Part shown: positions 7,673 through 17,914 of the stretch, piece after piece
Layout of the letters: the number at the start of each line of letters is the position of its first letter
Position numbering within the stretch: the first letter of the stretch is position 1
NCBI RefSeq assembly: GCF_018728565.1
Contig: NZ_JACSOI010000001.1
Coordinates: 62,001-126,000 of the forward strand
From: Zobellia russellii
GTDB lineage: Bacteria; Bacteroidota; Bacteroidia; Flavobacteriales; Flavobacteriaceae
DNA length: 64,000 nucleotides
Direction: 5' to 3'
Notes under the pieces: generated by a model
What the model saw: the letters and a program-made list of their open reading frames with translations, nothing else
Database searches by the model: none
What the model was told of the DNA's origin: nothing
Program-made: the position numbers and the translations under genes

Positions 7673-9625
7673 TTATTTTTTAGAATTACGGATTTCGTTA
7701 CTTTGTTTGGAAACAATGATGAAATTGGACCTCCGGTTTTCAAGATGTTTTTCGGCACTACATTTTACGCCATTGGCACATTCATTTTTTAAACGATATT
7801 CACCATAGCCATGAGCGCTCTCAATCCTATCGGCATCAATACCTTTTGAAATCAGGTAGCGTCTGGTAGATTTTGCACGATTATCGGACAACTCCAAATT
7901 ATAGTCATCCGTACCCCTAGCATCCGTATGTGACTCAATTTTAATTTTGATTTCAGGGAATTTAGTCATGGCAAAAAGCACTTTTTCCAGTTCTATTTCT
8001 GCCCTAACTGTTATATCAAATTTATCATACTCAAAATATATTGGATCTACCTTTATCTTCTCTACATCTCCATCTTTTTCAACCAAACTATCAAAAGGAG
8101 TTAAGTATACCTTATTATCCTTAGAAGGTGCTTCCGGGTTTTCTCCCGTTTCAATTACGATTATTTCTTTGGAAAACCCTGCCTTAGAAAAAACCAACGT
8201 ATTTTTCTTATTACAAGGAAGTATTACGTTGTAATAACCCAATTCATCCGTTCTATGGACAGAAACAAGTTCATCTGCCGCATTTTTCAGTTCTACATTG
8301 GCATTTGCAATGGGTTCGCCCGTTTGCTTGTTCATTACATAACCTGAATATTCCAAACAATCTACAGGTTTCACCTTCTCAAAGCGGTAAATATCATCAT
8401 CACCCTTACCTCCTGACCGATTAGAAGCAAAATAACCATTGCCCTTTTTATCTGCTCTAATGAACGAAAAATCATCCATATTACTGTTCAAAGGTTTACC
8501 CATATTAAGCGGAAGGGAATACTCGGTTTTTGAAGAGATTACAGAACCAAAAATGTCCAGTCCTCCCAATCCATAATGGCTGTCCGAAGAAAAATACAAT
8601 ACTTCATTACTTACGAACGGAAACATCTCCCTACCCCTTGTATTTATTGCCGGACCCAAATTCATAGGGTCCGAAAGCACATCGCCATCATTGTTTAGAT
8701 CAACCACATAAATATCCGTCTCGCCAAACCCACCGGGCATATTAGAAGTAAAATATAAATGTCTCCCATCCGGACTCAATGCTGGGTGTCCACAAGAGTA
8801 ATCTTTACTATTAAAGCTTAATGAAGTTACATTGACCAGCTCATTGTTACGTATCGTTCCCCTTAAAATCTGCATATTGGAGAGGCCATCTTCATTGGCA
8901 CTCAACTTATTTTTCTTTTTAAGATAGTTCCTTGTAAAATATACGGTCTGGCCATCCCAAGAAAACGTCAAAGTTGCATCATGGTAAGAAGACTCTAAAT
9001 TCTCCAAATATTTTTCTGGGATATAGCTCGCGTCATCAGGTCTTGTAATATAGAGATCCAAATAAGGCTGTTTGTTCCAAGGATACAATTCCCCATTAGA
9101 TTTTATGGTGTCCCTGGCTGAAGCAAAAATTAATCCGTCATTAAAAAACATGGGGCCAAAATCAGATTTTCTACTATTGAAAGCCAAGTTCGTGGTTTCG
9201 TATTTCTCTTTCTCTGCAAGTGTGCTGTCCAAATGTTTTTTTTGTGACAACATCATGTTCAATCTATTTTCATCCGTATAAAAATCCCTCAGCAATTGAT
9301 CTGCCTTTTCTATTTTCATACTCGCCTTAAGGCTTTGCACCAATTTAATAATGTTGCTCTCACCAACATTCTTGCCTTTAATCAAGTACAACTTCTCATA
9401 CCATTTTACAGCTTCTTGATATCTATTCATATTAAAATAACTATCGGCAAGATGTTGTATAACTTCCAAAGTAGGTCTCTTTTTTTCCGTTACCAGATCG
9501 CTGTATAGTTCAATTGCCTTATCAAATTTGAAATCGGCAAAATAGGCATTGGCCCTTTCTTCTTTGCTTTGGGCGGAAACGCTAAGGTATGCGCCCAAAA
9601 ATAGGTATAGTATTATTTTTTTCAT
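7673..9625 (-). CDS. OmpA family protein with TPR, PD40 and carboxypeptidase-regulatory domains
   Basis: This 650-residue protein has the architecture of outer-membrane/peptidoglycan-linked T9SS accessory proteins (PorE-like). It has a signal peptide (residues 1-18), TPR helices (20-130), WD40-like PD40 blades (about 155-410, e.g. GHPALSPDGRHLYFTSNMPGG), a carboxypeptidase regulatory-like beta domain (about 425-500) and a C-terminal OmpA domain (about 540-640, ESHTDARGTDDYNLELSDNRA, with the usual D and R peptidoglycan contacts). It follows a PorP/SprF gene by 12 bp, a pairing seen next to gliding-type surface proteins. It probably anchors the PorP/SprF partner to the cell wall. PorE orthology itself is not proven, because such trios occur in many copies per genome. 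Confidence 0.9.
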   Translation of the reverse strand: MKKIILYLFLGAYLSVSAQSKEERANAYFADFKFDKAIELYSDLVTEKKRPTLEVIQHLADSYFNMNRYQEAVKWYEKLYLIKGKNVGESNIIKLVQSLKASMKIEKADQLLRDFYTDENRLNMMLSQKKHLDSTLAEKEKYETTNLAFNSRKSDFGPMFFNDGLIFASARDTIKSNGELYPWNKQPYLDLYITRPDDASYIPEKYLENLESSYHDATLTFSWDGQTVYFTRNYLKKKNKLSANEDGLSNMQILRGTIRNNELVNVTSLSFNSKDYSCGHPALSPDGRHLYFTSNMPGGFGETDIYVVDLNNDGDVLSDPMNLGPAINTRGREMFPFVSNEVLYFSSDSHYGLGGLDIFGSVISSKTEYSLPLNMGKPLNSNMDDFSFIRADKKGNGYFASNRSGGKGDDDIYRFEKVKPVDCLEYSGYVMNKQTGEPIANANVELKNAADELVSVHRTDELGYYNVILPCNKKNTLVFSKAGFSKEIIVIETGENPEAPSKDNKVYLTPFDSLVEKDGDVEKIKVDPIYFEYDKFDITVRAEIELEKVLFAMTKFPEIKIKIESHTDARGTDDYNLELSDNRAKSTRRYLISKGIDADRIESAHGYGEYRLKNECANGVKCSAEKHLENRRSNFIIVSKQSNEIRNSKK

Positions 9626-9637
9626 GGTTGTCGGTTT

Positions 9638-10561
9638 TTAGAAAAATCTGGGTGACAATGCTCTTTTCTTAGCATCAAATAAGTTGTATTTGAGAATAAT
9701 CTCATGCGAACCATCATTATAACTTTCTAAACCAGTTATGGAATAATCATAGGCATATCCTAAGAAGAAGCTTTTAGAAATATGCAACCCAACTAATGCA
9801 CTCACCGCATCATCATAGCGGTACGCCAAACCCAAAGCCAAGGTTTCCTTTATCAAGAAATTACCGGACACATCTACGGTTATAGGCGCTCCGGCCACAT
9901 GTTTTGTTAGAATAGCCGGCTTGAATTTTAAATTATCCGAGAGGTCCATAACATAACCTGCCATGACATAATACTGACTTTTCCGATCAGTCACCTCTAT
10001 CTCATTGTCATTGTAGATTTGAGAATTTAAAAAGTTGTGCGTAGAAACCCCAACATACCACCTATCACTATGAAAGTATGCTCCTGCACCAAATACAGGT
10101 CGTAATTTATTTACGTTTTCGGCAAAAATAGGGTCTAGTCCGTCCTGGTAGCTTCCTTTGGACCAGTCTACTTTTAAAACATCTATACCTGCATTGATTC
10201 CCAAAGACAACTTTGTAAAATAGCCCGTAGGAATCTCATAAGAAAAGGTTCCGTTTACATCTAAATTATTAGCTGCCCCAATGTTATCATTGATAGCTGT
10301 AAGACCTACTCCTACTCTTTCTCGCAATCTACCCTGAACAGAAAAGGATTGTGTCTCTGGGGCTCCATCTATACCAACCCATTGCGAACGATGCAAAAGC
10401 GTAGCCTCTAGAATACCTCTAGACGAGTATCCGGAATTTAAGGCCGCTGTATTATACATGTATTGGGTATATTGAGGCGGTTGTTGGCCATATATTCTGC
10501 TCATATTAAAAACAAGATAGCAGAGCATAACTATCTTTATAGTGGTGCAAAGTGATTTCAT
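9638..10561 (-). CDS. PorP/SprF family type IX secretion membrane protein
   Basis: This 307-residue outer-membrane beta-barrel has a signal peptide and the family start (QQPPQYTQYMYNTAALNSGYSSRG). It also has the LHRSQWVGIDGAPETQSFS segment characteristic of PorP/SprF. In Flavobacterium, SprF is required for surface delivery of the adhesin SprB by T9SS. Here the gene sits between a large protein with a gliding-type sorting domain and an OmpA-TPR partner, in one minus-strand transcript. It therefore probably serves as the dedicated outer-membrane partner for that adhesin. Confidence 0.93.
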   Translation of the reverse strand: MKSLCTTIKIVMLCYLVFNMSRIYGQQPPQYTQYMYNTAALNSGYSSRGILEATLLHRSQWVGIDGAPETQSFSVQGRLRERVGVGLTAINDNIGAANNLDVNGTFSYEIPTGYFTKLSLGINAGIDVLKVDWSKGSYQDGLDPIFAENVNKLRPVFGAGAYFHSDRWYVGVSTHNFLNSQIYNDNEIEVTDRKSQYYVMAGYVMDLSDNLKFKPAILTKHVAGAPITVDVSGNFLIKETLALGLAYRYDDAVSALVGLHISKSFFLGYAYDYSITGLESYNDGSHEIILKYNLFDAKKRALSPRFF

Positions 10562-10603
10562 AACTGGTAAAGGTTTGGTGTGAATTGTTTAAAGAACTAC
10601 TTA

Positions 10604-13600
10604 TTATCTAGCCAATTGAAGCCAGCCGACAAGGTTTCTCTCTAATTCAGGAATCTTAATGGAATAGTAGTATGTTCCTGACGGTAAATGATCTCCATTG
10701 TTCAAAACACCTTTTACATTAGCTAGACCGTTCCAAGTATTGCGGTAGTCTGCCATTTTATAAACAAGGTTTCCGTTACGATTATAAATTTCTATAGTAT
10801 TTGAGTAATCTTCAATACATTGAACCGTGAAGAAGTCATTGAATCCATCATTGTTAGGAGTGAATTCATTGAAGACTTTCAAACAAAATTCTTCACCCAG
10901 GACCATTCCACAAGAGATTGTCTCAACATCTAAGGACATCATTTTACTTGGGCTACATATTGAATCATCTGAATAGGAAACGCTAATTTGGGTGGCACTT
11001 AACTCTGTCCAACGAACAGTTACAAAGTTATCTGTAGAAGTCCCTCCTTCCGTAATGGTACCACCAGATACAGTCCAAACATAATCTTCTTTGTCAGCAT
11101 TAGTTTCATACGTGTACGAACGCCCACGGCATATTTCCTCAGATTCGCCGGTTATAGTAATAGGAGAGATACCGTCAGCAAATATATTTGCCATAATTCT
11201 TAATCGCTCACTACTTTCGCAACCATTTTCGACAGCGGCTACATAATACCAACGGCCATCTTCTATAGGTGTAGAAGGGTCGATTGCGTTTCCACGTAAA
11301 CGGCTATCATAAAACACAACATTGGTTTGATCAACTTGAATATCCCCAACCGTAGGACCATCACTTTCACAAAAGACTTGACTACTAGAATTTGTCGTAG
11401 GTCTAGGAACATCATTTACTTGTACCGTTATCTGTACTCTAGCCAACACGGATGCCGGTATACCCGCAATTCCTGCAAAATAAACCTCACCATCAACCAG
11501 AGGTGTATTAGCATTTAACTGCAATCCTGCCGTGAGGTCATTAAAAAGTGCAATATCGTTTAGGCCCACTTCTAAATCTGCTACAGTAGCAAAATCAGAG
11601 GCACAAAACACTTGGAAAATATCATCTACAATTAAATCTGGAAGGTCTACAGGAATTTCTTCGGACACGGTACACAAAACACCTTGTACAAAAGCTTCAA
11701 GCGTATTATCTATATCTGAAACTAGATCAATTGCATCTACTGGGATGCTGAACGATGAATCTGCCGCTACGACACCATCAAAAAGGTTGCCGTTTATACT
11801 TAAGGATATAGTTTCACCAACCATAACATCACCAGAGACGGTTCCGGTTACATTTACCGAATTATTGCCGTTAAAGATATCAATTAGACCATCTAGGCTA
11901 ATCATTGGGTTGGAATCAATAGATACGATTTTAGTAAAATCAACTACATTAACCTGAACCGATTGTAAATCTCCCGGAGCGTTTTCACAACCCGCCAAAT
12001 CATGTTTAACGGATACAAAATACATGTATGGGCCACCTGCTTCCGTTAATCCTGTAATGGTAAACACACCATTGGAATCTATTTCATAAGTAACTCCTCC
12101 AGAAACCAGACCGTCCGTAATCTCATTGGTTTTGTTTACATCAAAATACCATGAATACGTACCATCTACCGAACTGGTTGGAACCAATACCACGTTATCC
12201 GAAAAACAAATAGGGTTTTCATTTCCTACAACAGTTATATCACCTGCCGTTGGAACAGACTCTACATTTATCGTGACCTCAGTTCTAGGCGATTCTTTGA
12301 GACAACCTATTTCCGCAGCTGCTACATAATAGGTAGTATCTGAGCTAAGTATTGGTGTAGTAAATGCTTCACCTGAATCTAAGGTTGCCAGTAGGTTTCC
12401 GTCTTCTTCTGCATCGTACCACCTTAGCTCAACATTATCGTCGTTCTCAACTTCCGCAACAACGCTAGTGCTAAAACCGGCACAGATATTTAGGTCATCT
12501 GAAGTAGAAGTTATTACTGGTCTTGCAGGAGCCCTAAATACATCAAAAAGTGAAAGTTCTTGATCAATGCTGACACCTAGTAAGGATGATAAACGTACAG
12601 TTACCCGATCAATAGGAGTTGTAGGGTCAAAACCTATTACTGCCGCCTGGCCACTTTCTAACAGACCCAATACATCTAGATCCAATAAACTTGATAAATT
12701 ATCTGAGTATATAGATTGGCCTGCGCCATCTTGACCAATTACTTCAATTGAATTAGCTATACCCAATTGTAGCAAAGACGGGTTCATTGCCATCTTTATA
12801 TAATAATTATCACCTGTATCTTCCGGACTATCAAAATAAAAAGTCTGCTCAATACCGGCTAGAACATCAACAAGGCCTAAACTTAATTCAGAAAAGGTAG
12901 TATCATCACCATCTATGGCAAACTCGGGGTTAGCAACTCCGGCCCCGCCTAAACCTAAAAGATCTAGAGTTAGGCCTTCTCCACTAAAAGAAGTATAATT
13001 AGGTGCACCACATGTAGTGTCTCCTTCTCCATAATAGGCCCCATACACATTAAGGTCTCGTTCTTGGCCCAGTCCTATTAAGGACCCAACACTATTTGTT
13101 ATACTAACCCTATCATAAGGACTAGATGGCGTAAGAGCCAGAAAATAATCTCCGTTCTTATCCGTTACCACACGCGCTTCATCTGATGAAAACGCATTAA
13201 CAAGTCCTGAATTAGTCTGAAGTACACTATCATCAATATTGAACGCCTCTACAGAAAATTCTTGATTACCAACAAGTAATGTTCCAACAATATCAGAAAG
13301 TAGACCACCTAGGCTACCACCCAATAGACTGGATAGTATATCATCTTCAGTAGCAATTTTTATAAAACTGGTAGTGTTTGCTGGTACCGTAGTAGGGTAA
13401 TTAAGTTCCAAAAGACCGTTATAATTACCAATACCCAATACAATTCCGGAACCGGCCCGTACAATTGCATTGGTTGCTAAATCCGAATCTATGGCGTTAT
13501 TTGGTTGGGTAACTGAACTTTGGTTTGAAATGGCGTCGGCATAAACCCTATCCTGTGCATAGGAGACCGAACAAACAAAAAATAGCCAGATTAAAAAGTT

Positions 13601-13627
13601 TTGCTTCAGCGTAGTTTTACGTATCAT
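10604..13627 (-). CDS. Large surface protein with T9SS type B (gliding-associated) C-terminal sorting domain
   Basis: A protein of about 1007 residues from the chosen start MIRKTTLKQNF at 13627; the frame continues to 13678 but adds 17 residues ahead of a good signal peptide (cleavage after SVSYAQ). The N-terminal half is composed of beta-rich repeats that resemble each other (two blocks with YFDSPEDTGDNYYIKMA-like and ATEDD-like stretches). Ig-like CHU_C-associated domains follow (about 370-640: ICAGFSTSV, RWYDAEEDG, TYYVAAAEIGC). The last ~85 residues are a clear gliding-type sorting domain (FNEFTPNNDGFNDFFTV, IEIYNRNGNLVYK, TWNG, LPSGTYYYSI). It should be exported by T9SS and attached to, or released from, the surface. 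It heads the operon with the PorP/SprF and OmpA genes. Confidence 0.9.
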   Translation of the reverse strand: MIRKTTLKQNFLIWLFFVCSVSYAQDRVYADAISNQSSVTQPNNAIDSDLATNAIVRAGSGIVLGIGNYNGLLELNYPTTVPANTTSFIKIATEDDILSSLLGGSLGGLLSDIVGTLLVGNQEFSVEAFNIDDSVLQTNSGLVNAFSSDEARVVTDKNGDYFLALTPSSPYDRVSITNSVGSLIGLGQERDLNVYGAYYGEGDTTCGAPNYTSFSGEGLTLDLLGLGGAGVANPEFAIDGDDTTFSELSLGLVDVLAGIEQTFYFDSPEDTGDNYYIKMAMNPSLLQLGIANSIEVIGQDGAGQSIYSDNLSSLLDLDVLGLLESGQAAVIGFDPTTPIDRVTVRLSSLLGVSIDQELSLFDVFRAPARPVITSTSDDLNICAGFSTSVVAEVENDDNVELRWYDAEEDGNLLATLDSGEAFTTPILSSDTTYYVAAAEIGCLKESPRTEVTINVESVPTAGDITVVGNENPICFSDNVVLVPTSSVDGTYSWYFDVNKTNEITDGLVSGGVTYEIDSNGVFTITGLTEAGGPYMYFVSVKHDLAGCENAPGDLQSVQVNVVDFTKIVSIDSNPMISLDGLIDIFNGNNSVNVTGTVSGDVMVGETISLSINGNLFDGVVAADSSFSIPVDAIDLVSDIDNTLEAFVQGVLCTVSEEIPVDLPDLIVDDIFQVFCASDFATVADLEVGLNDIALFNDLTAGLQLNANTPLVDGEVYFAGIAGIPASVLARVQITVQVNDVPRPTTNSSSQVFCESDGPTVGDIQVDQTNVVFYDSRLRGNAIDPSTPIEDGRWYYVAAVENGCESSERLRIMANIFADGISPITITGESEEICRGRSYTYETNADKEDYVWTVSGGTITEGGTSTDNFVTVRWTELSATQISVSYSDDSICSPSKMMSLDVETISCGMVLGEEFCLKVFNEFTPNNDGFNDFFTVQCIEDYSNTIEIYNRNGNLVYKMADYRNTWNGLANVKGVLNNGDHLPSGTYYYSIKIPELERNLVGWLQLAR

Positions 13628-13980
13628 AGGCAAACTGTGTAGGTTAAGTCTTATAAAAAACTCAAATACGAGAAACATTATTGTTTATGCTATTATATAC
13701 CCTCGGTGAAATGCGTATTTATTCGATGAAAGGATTTCTTATCGATAAAATGTAGTTTAAAAGTGTCATTTATCGAGTTCCAAAACCTACAAATATTTTA
13801 TTTACTGATAAACAACACTTTACAATGTTTGTAAAGAGAATAGCCTCAATACTATTCAATGCTAATAAAAAGGACAATATGATTTCCCCATAATTAATGC
13901 ATAAAAAAAGCCCCCTACTTCATGCGAAATAGGAGGCCTTATATTATAAGGTAACTAAAGATTAATTCAACTCTCTTGTT
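13628..13980. other. Intergenic stretch, 353 bp
   Basis: This region should hold the promoter of the adhesin operon (minus strand, right of 13627), but no TAnnTTTG box was found there. The only clear element is the minus-strand terminator at 13902-13940. The rest is AT-rich with no ORF. Confidence 0.5.
13902..13940 (-). terminator. Rho-independent terminator
   Basis: Read on the minus strand, AAGGCCTCCTA pairs with TAGGGGGCTT (one mismatch, one bulge) around a 12-nt loop and runs into seven T. It ends the CAP-domain gene. Confidence 0.8.
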
Positions 13981-14475
13981 CTATTTAAAAAACAACTGTG
14001 TAAAATAAAGAATACCATTCTCATCTGCAGTAACACTAACCGCTGTATAATTAAAATCACCTTCCATTACTTTCTTATGTGTTGGGCTATTTTTCCACGC
14101 TTCAATAATATCATCAGCATTTGTAAAATCCATACCTAAGTTCTCAGAAACAAAATCCGCATTAGCTTCTACTGATAATTTAGAAGCCCTTTTATCAAAA
14201 TTATCATGACTGATAACTCCTTCGGAAATCATATACTCGTTGTGTGCATTTGCGTAACCATATGCCACACTGTTAAACTCTACTTCGTTTAAACCAACAG
14301 AAACTCTATACTCGTTAACAACATCAATAACCTCCTGCTCTATAATAGATATTTCTACTTCTTCATTTGTTGTTGCAACCACCTTGTACAATTCATCCTC
14401 TTCTGTAGTAGAAGTAGAACATGAAGTCATTAAAGTTGCAAGAGCGATAAGAAGTAAAATATTGAATCTGATCAT
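13981..14475 (-). CDS. CAP (SCP-like) domain lipoprotein
   Basis: This 164-residue lipoprotein (LMTSC, lipid Cys19) carries a short CAP/SCP domain at about residues 45-164. The cavity residues expected for CAP proteins are visible: His in YANAHNEYM, Glu in SENLGM and His in SPTHKKVM. Bacterial CAP proteins of this size are widespread, secreted or surface-bound, and mostly of unknown activity. The gene is monocistronic with its own terminator and long flanking intergenic regions. Confidence 0.88.
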   Translation of the reverse strand: MIRFNILLLIALATLMTSCSTSTTEEDELYKVVATTNEEVEISIIEQEVIDVVNEYRVSVGLNEVEFNSVAYGYANAHNEYMISEGVISHDNFDKRASKLSVEANADFVSENLGMDFTNADDIIEAWKNSPTHKKVMEGDFNYTAVSVTADENGILYFTQLFFK

Positions 14476-14931
14476 AACTTAAGAGAATTAATTTTTGTAA
14501 TTCGTTTCCTCTATTTATGAACGGCACATTGCAGGATACTTGACGAAATTCTCTTAAGTGGTACGTTTTACTCGTTAAAGTGTAAAAAACTACTAATCAA
14601 ATAGTTACACTCAAATAAAGTGTGTTTTATATCGGAAAAAACATGTGCTACGCCGATGATTTAACACTTAATCGTAAAAAGAAATTACTTGACCGATAGG
14701 CTAATTTTAGCAAACCCGACGAAGTATTAGGAAATGAGGATGAAAAGCGCATTAGACAAAAAAATAGCGCATTTTAAACTTATAGGAAAGAAAGTCTCTT
14801 GAAATCACGAAACCGCCAATAGATGCAAATTTCACTCTGCTGTCTATCGTAAATATAAAATGCGATTGACATCTACATAATCTAGAGACAATCGCATTTA
14901 TAAAAAGGTTGTTTTTTGAACTATTAGAACG
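14476..14931. other. Intergenic stretch, 456 bp
   Basis: It contains the promoter region of the CAP gene (no clear TAnnTTTG box) and, at its right end, the terminator of the RimK gene. A short direct repeat (AGCGCATT, near 14748 and 14766) was seen. No convincing ORF or RNA gene was found. Confidence 0.5.
14856..14903 (-). terminator. Terminator-like hairpin after the RimK fusion gene
   Basis: On the minus strand, TATAAATGCGATTG pairs with CAATCGCATTTTATA around a ~20-nt loop, followed by AT-rich sequence. It lies about 30 bp beyond the stop at 14932. Confidence 0.7.
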
Positions 14932-16326
14932 CTACATACTAAACCTCAGCTTCTTTTCAATAGCCACAATCATTTCATTGGCTATATCCTTACCGGTAGC
15001 ATTCTCAATACCTTCAAGACCCGGAGAAGAATTAACTTCCAACAATAATGGTCCTTTGTTTGAACGGATAATATCCACACCCGCAACGGCAAGGTTCAAA
15101 ACCTTGGCTGCTTTTTGAGCAAGTTTACGCTCTTCCGATGTAATTTTAATAATAGAGGCTTTTCCTCCTTGGTGAATGTTAGCCCTAAACTCTCCTTTCT
15201 CTGCCTGACGTTGCATGGAAGCTACCACTTTTCCGTTTACTACGAAACAGCGAATATCCTGCCCATTGGCCTCTTTAATGAACTCTTGCACCAAGATATT
15301 AGTGTTTACACTTTTAAAGGCGTTTATAACACTCTCCGCCGCCTTATTGGTCTCGGCAAGCACCACTCCTTTACCTTGTGTGCTTTCCAACAACTTTATG
15401 ATCAACGGGGCACCGTTAACCATTTTAATAAGGTCCTTGGTATCCATTGGCGATTTTGCAAAACCAGTAATAGGAATATGAATATCGTTCTTGGAGAACA
15501 ACTGAGAGGCAAAAAGCTTGTCCCTAGATTGGGTAATGGCTTCCGCCGAATTCTGGCAGTATACCCCAAGATTATCAAACTGCCTGATTAAGGCGCAACC
15601 ATAGAAGGTAACCGATGGTTTTATTCTAGGGATGACCGCATCAAAAGCGTTAAGAATATTTCCTCCCCTATACCGTATTTCGGGTGATCGGGCATCCAAC
15701 TTCATGTAAGCATGCTCTACATTAAGAAAAACAATTTCATGGCCACGTGCTTCCGCGGCTTCTATAATGCGCTTATTGCTATACAACTGAGGATTGCTTG
15801 CCAACAAAGCTATTTTAAGACCTGACTTTTCTTTAAAGTAAGGAGCGTACATTTTGTTTACCGCCTCATCATTAAAGTCCTGTACTTGATAGTTTATAGC
15901 CGGATTTACAATATACCTTTCATTAATGGCTTCCCTACCCAAAAGCATACGAAACTCCATAGTATCCCGGTTGGCCAAAGTAAGTTCAATCTCAAAAGTA
16001 TCCTCTCCTATGGTTACAGGTGTGCGTACCACCAAACGCTCTTCGGAGATACCGGAAGAACTCTTAACCATCCTACGGTCCACCAATCTGGCCTGACAAG
16101 GAATAGCTATACTCCGGTTCTCTTGCAAAGGGCTTACCTCGAACTTTACCCATTCTTGAGTACCCTTCATAATTATCTTGAGGTTGGTTGCTTGTATTGA
16201 CGATGTTTTTGCCCCTGAATCTACCCTTGCCTTAATGGCAGGAATACCCAAGTTTTCAAACACACACCATTCTTCACTACCTATAATCTTTAAATCAGTC
16301 AAACTATACTTTTTTTCTAAGTTCAA
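14932..16326 (-). CDS. rimK: RimB-like retropepsin domain fused to RimK ATP-grasp glutamate ligase
   Basis: This 464-residue fusion protein has two parts. Residues ~8-145 match the PF05618 'ATP-dependent zinc protease'/RimB fold, with the aspartic-protease-like DSGAKTSS at D36 and a conserved LLGREAI. Residues ~165-464 are a RimK-type ATP-grasp ligase ([64 protein letters not shown]). RimK adds glutamates to the C-terminus of ribosomal protein S6 in other bacteria, and RimB is encoded beside RimK and modulates it; here both lie on one chain. The gene overlaps the upstream GNAT-nitrilase gene by 23 bp, so they are co-translated. The ligase substrate here is not shown by the sequence. Confidence 0.88.
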   Translation of the reverse strand: MNLEKKYSLTDLKIIGSEEWCVFENLGIPAIKARVDSGAKTSSIQATNLKIIMKGTQEWVKFEVSPLQENRSIAIPCQARLVDRRMVKSSSGISEERLVVRTPVTIGEDTFEIELTLANRDTMEFRMLLGREAINERYIVNPAINYQVQDFNDEAVNKMYAPYFKEKSGLKIALLASNPQLYSNKRIIEAAEARGHEIVFLNVEHAYMKLDARSPEIRYRGGNILNAFDAVIPRIKPSVTFYGCALIRQFDNLGVYCQNSAEAITQSRDKLFASQLFSKNDIHIPITGFAKSPMDTKDLIKMVNGAPLIIKLLESTQGKGVVLAETNKAAESVINAFKSVNTNILVQEFIKEANGQDIRCFVVNGKVVASMQRQAEKGEFRANIHQGGKASIIKITSEERKLAQKAAKVLNLAVAGVDIIRSNKGPLLLEVNSSPGLEGIENATGKDIANEMIVAIEKKLRFSM

Positions 16327-17833
16327 AAATATCTTTTCTCCTATCTTTTAAATTGCGTACGGCTCCAAATTGATTGAGTTCGCGAAGTAAATCTATATCT
16401 ACATCAGCAATCAAAATCATTTCGGTATTAGGAGTGGCCTCTGCTTTTATTCCATTTGTTGGGAATGAAAAATCACAAGGTGTAAATACCATGGATTGAG
16501 CAAACTGTATGTCCATATTCTGAACATTGGGCAAGTTGCCTACGCTACCTGCAATAGCTACATAGCACTCGTTTTCTATTGCTCTTGCCTGCGCACAGTG
16601 CCGCACTCTTGAGTATCCGTTCTGGGTATCCGTTAAAAACGGAACGAACAAAATATCCATTCCCTCTTCGGCCAATAAACGGCTTAACTCCGGAAATTCC
16701 GAATCATAACAGATTAAAATTCCGATTTTTCCACAATCCGTATCAAAAGCCTTTAACTGGTTACCCCCTTGCATACCCCAAACTTTGGCTTCATCTGGAG
16801 TTACGTGTAACTTTTCATAGCGCTCCATACTCCCATCACGTCTGCACAAGTAACCAACGTTGTACAAGCGGCCATCAATCATTTCGGGCATACTTCCTGT
16901 AATGATATTGATGTTGTACGAAATGGAAAATTCCGAGAACTTCTTTACTATAGCACCGGTATGTTTTGCCAACTCCCTAATGGCATCAGGTGTGGACAAA
17001 TGGTTATCCTTGGCCATTAAAGGTGCATTGAAAAACTCGGGGAACAGCGCAAAATCCGACCTATAGCCAGAAACGGCATCAATAAAATACTCTGCCTGCT
17101 GTAATAATTCCTCTAAATCTTTATACGGACGCATCTGCCACTGGATAAGCCCAAGACGAATAACAGTTTTCTTTGCCGATGCTTTTTTGGAAGGCTTTTG
17201 ATAATAAATATTGTCCCATTCCATTAAAATGGCAAAATCACTGGATGCCTTATCTCCTTCCAAATAGCCTTTCATAACCTTGGCTGGATGAAAATCATTA
17301 CTGATCTGGAAATTTAGTACCGGATCTGCAATTTCCTTTCTACGTACCTTGGCAATATATTCTTTTGGAGTAAGCTCATCTTTATATTTATGGTAATTGG
17401 GCATTCTACCTCCAAAAGCTATGCTCTTAAGATTGAGTTTTTCGCACAGTTCCTTACGATAGTCATATAATCTACGCCCTAACCTAAGTCCACGAAACTG
17501 CGGCTTTATAAAAACCTCTATTCCGTAAAGAACATCACCATTGTCTTCATGTGTGGCAAAAGTATAGTTACCCGTAATCTGATCATAGGTATGCTCATCA
17601 TCAAAATTATCATAGTCTACAATAATGGACAGGGCCACACCGGCCAACTGTCCATTAATTTTTATAACAACCTGACCTTCCGGAAATTTATCGATCAGCG
17701 ATTTAATGTGCTTCTCTTTCCAGTATGAGCCGGGCATATTGGTATATGCGGATATCATTGCAGTTTTAAGCTCTTGATAATCATCAAGGTCCAAAAACTT
17801 TAACTCTATATTCTCTATTTCTTCTATTTTCAT
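16304..17833 (-). CDS. GNAT acetyltransferase fused to carbon-nitrogen hydrolase (nitrilase)
   Basis: This 509-residue two-domain enzyme carries a GNAT acetyltransferase at about residues 1-205, with the acetyl-CoA loop RGLRLGRRL near 114-122. A nitrilase-superfamily amidase spans about 223-509. The Glu-Lys-Cys triad is intact: E266 (LFPEFF), K341 (YEKLHV) and C375 ([10 protein letters not shown]). Such fusions are known across bacteria, but their substrate is not settled. It begins 81 bp after the polyamine genes and overlaps the RimB-RimK gene by 23 bp. It may therefore acetylate or deamidate a polyamine- or glutamyl-linked product; that is inference from position only. Confidence 0.88.
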   Translation of the reverse strand: MKIEEIENIELKFLDLDDYQELKTAMISAYTNMPGSYWKEKHIKSLIDKFPEGQVVIKINGQLAGVALSIIVDYDNFDDEHTYDQITGNYTFATHEDNGDVLYGIEVFIKPQFRGLRLGRRLYDYRKELCEKLNLKSIAFGGRMPNYHKYKDELTPKEYIAKVRRKEIADPVLNFQISNDFHPAKVMKGYLEGDKASSDFAILMEWDNIYYQKPSKKASAKKTVIRLGLIQWQMRPYKDLEELLQQAEYFIDAVSGYRSDFALFPEFFNAPLMAKDNHLSTPDAIRELAKHTGAIVKKFSEFSISYNINIITGSMPEMIDGRLYNVGYLCRRDGSMERYEKLHVTPDEAKVWGMQGGNQLKAFDTDCGKIGILICYDSEFPELSRLLAEEGMDILFVPFLTDTQNGYSRVRHCAQARAIENECYVAIAGSVGNLPNVQNMDIQFAQSMVFTPCDFSFPTNGIKAEATPNTEMILIADVDIDLLRELNQFGAVRNLKDRRKDIFELRKKV

Positions 17834-17872
17834 TGAACGGACATTATATAATTACTATCTCTATCAACAAAA

Positions 17873-17890
17873 CCTTGGAATAGAACAAGG
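17873..17890 (-). terminator. Possible weak terminator or attenuator
   Basis: On the minus strand, CCTTG pairs with CAAGG around an 8-nt loop and is followed by TTTTG. The stem is short. It lies between the small acidic-protein gene and the GNAT-nitrilase gene and may partly separate the polyamine genes from the downstream pair. Confidence 0.3.
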
Positions 17891-17914
17891 GGGTTCATAA
17901 ACCTATTAACGATA

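Noticed and set aside
10604-13678. Several plus-strand ORFs inside the large adhesin gene (e.g. 11532-11957)
   Set aside because: They are antisense shadows of a repetitive Ser/Thr/Gly-rich protein and have no signal or domain.
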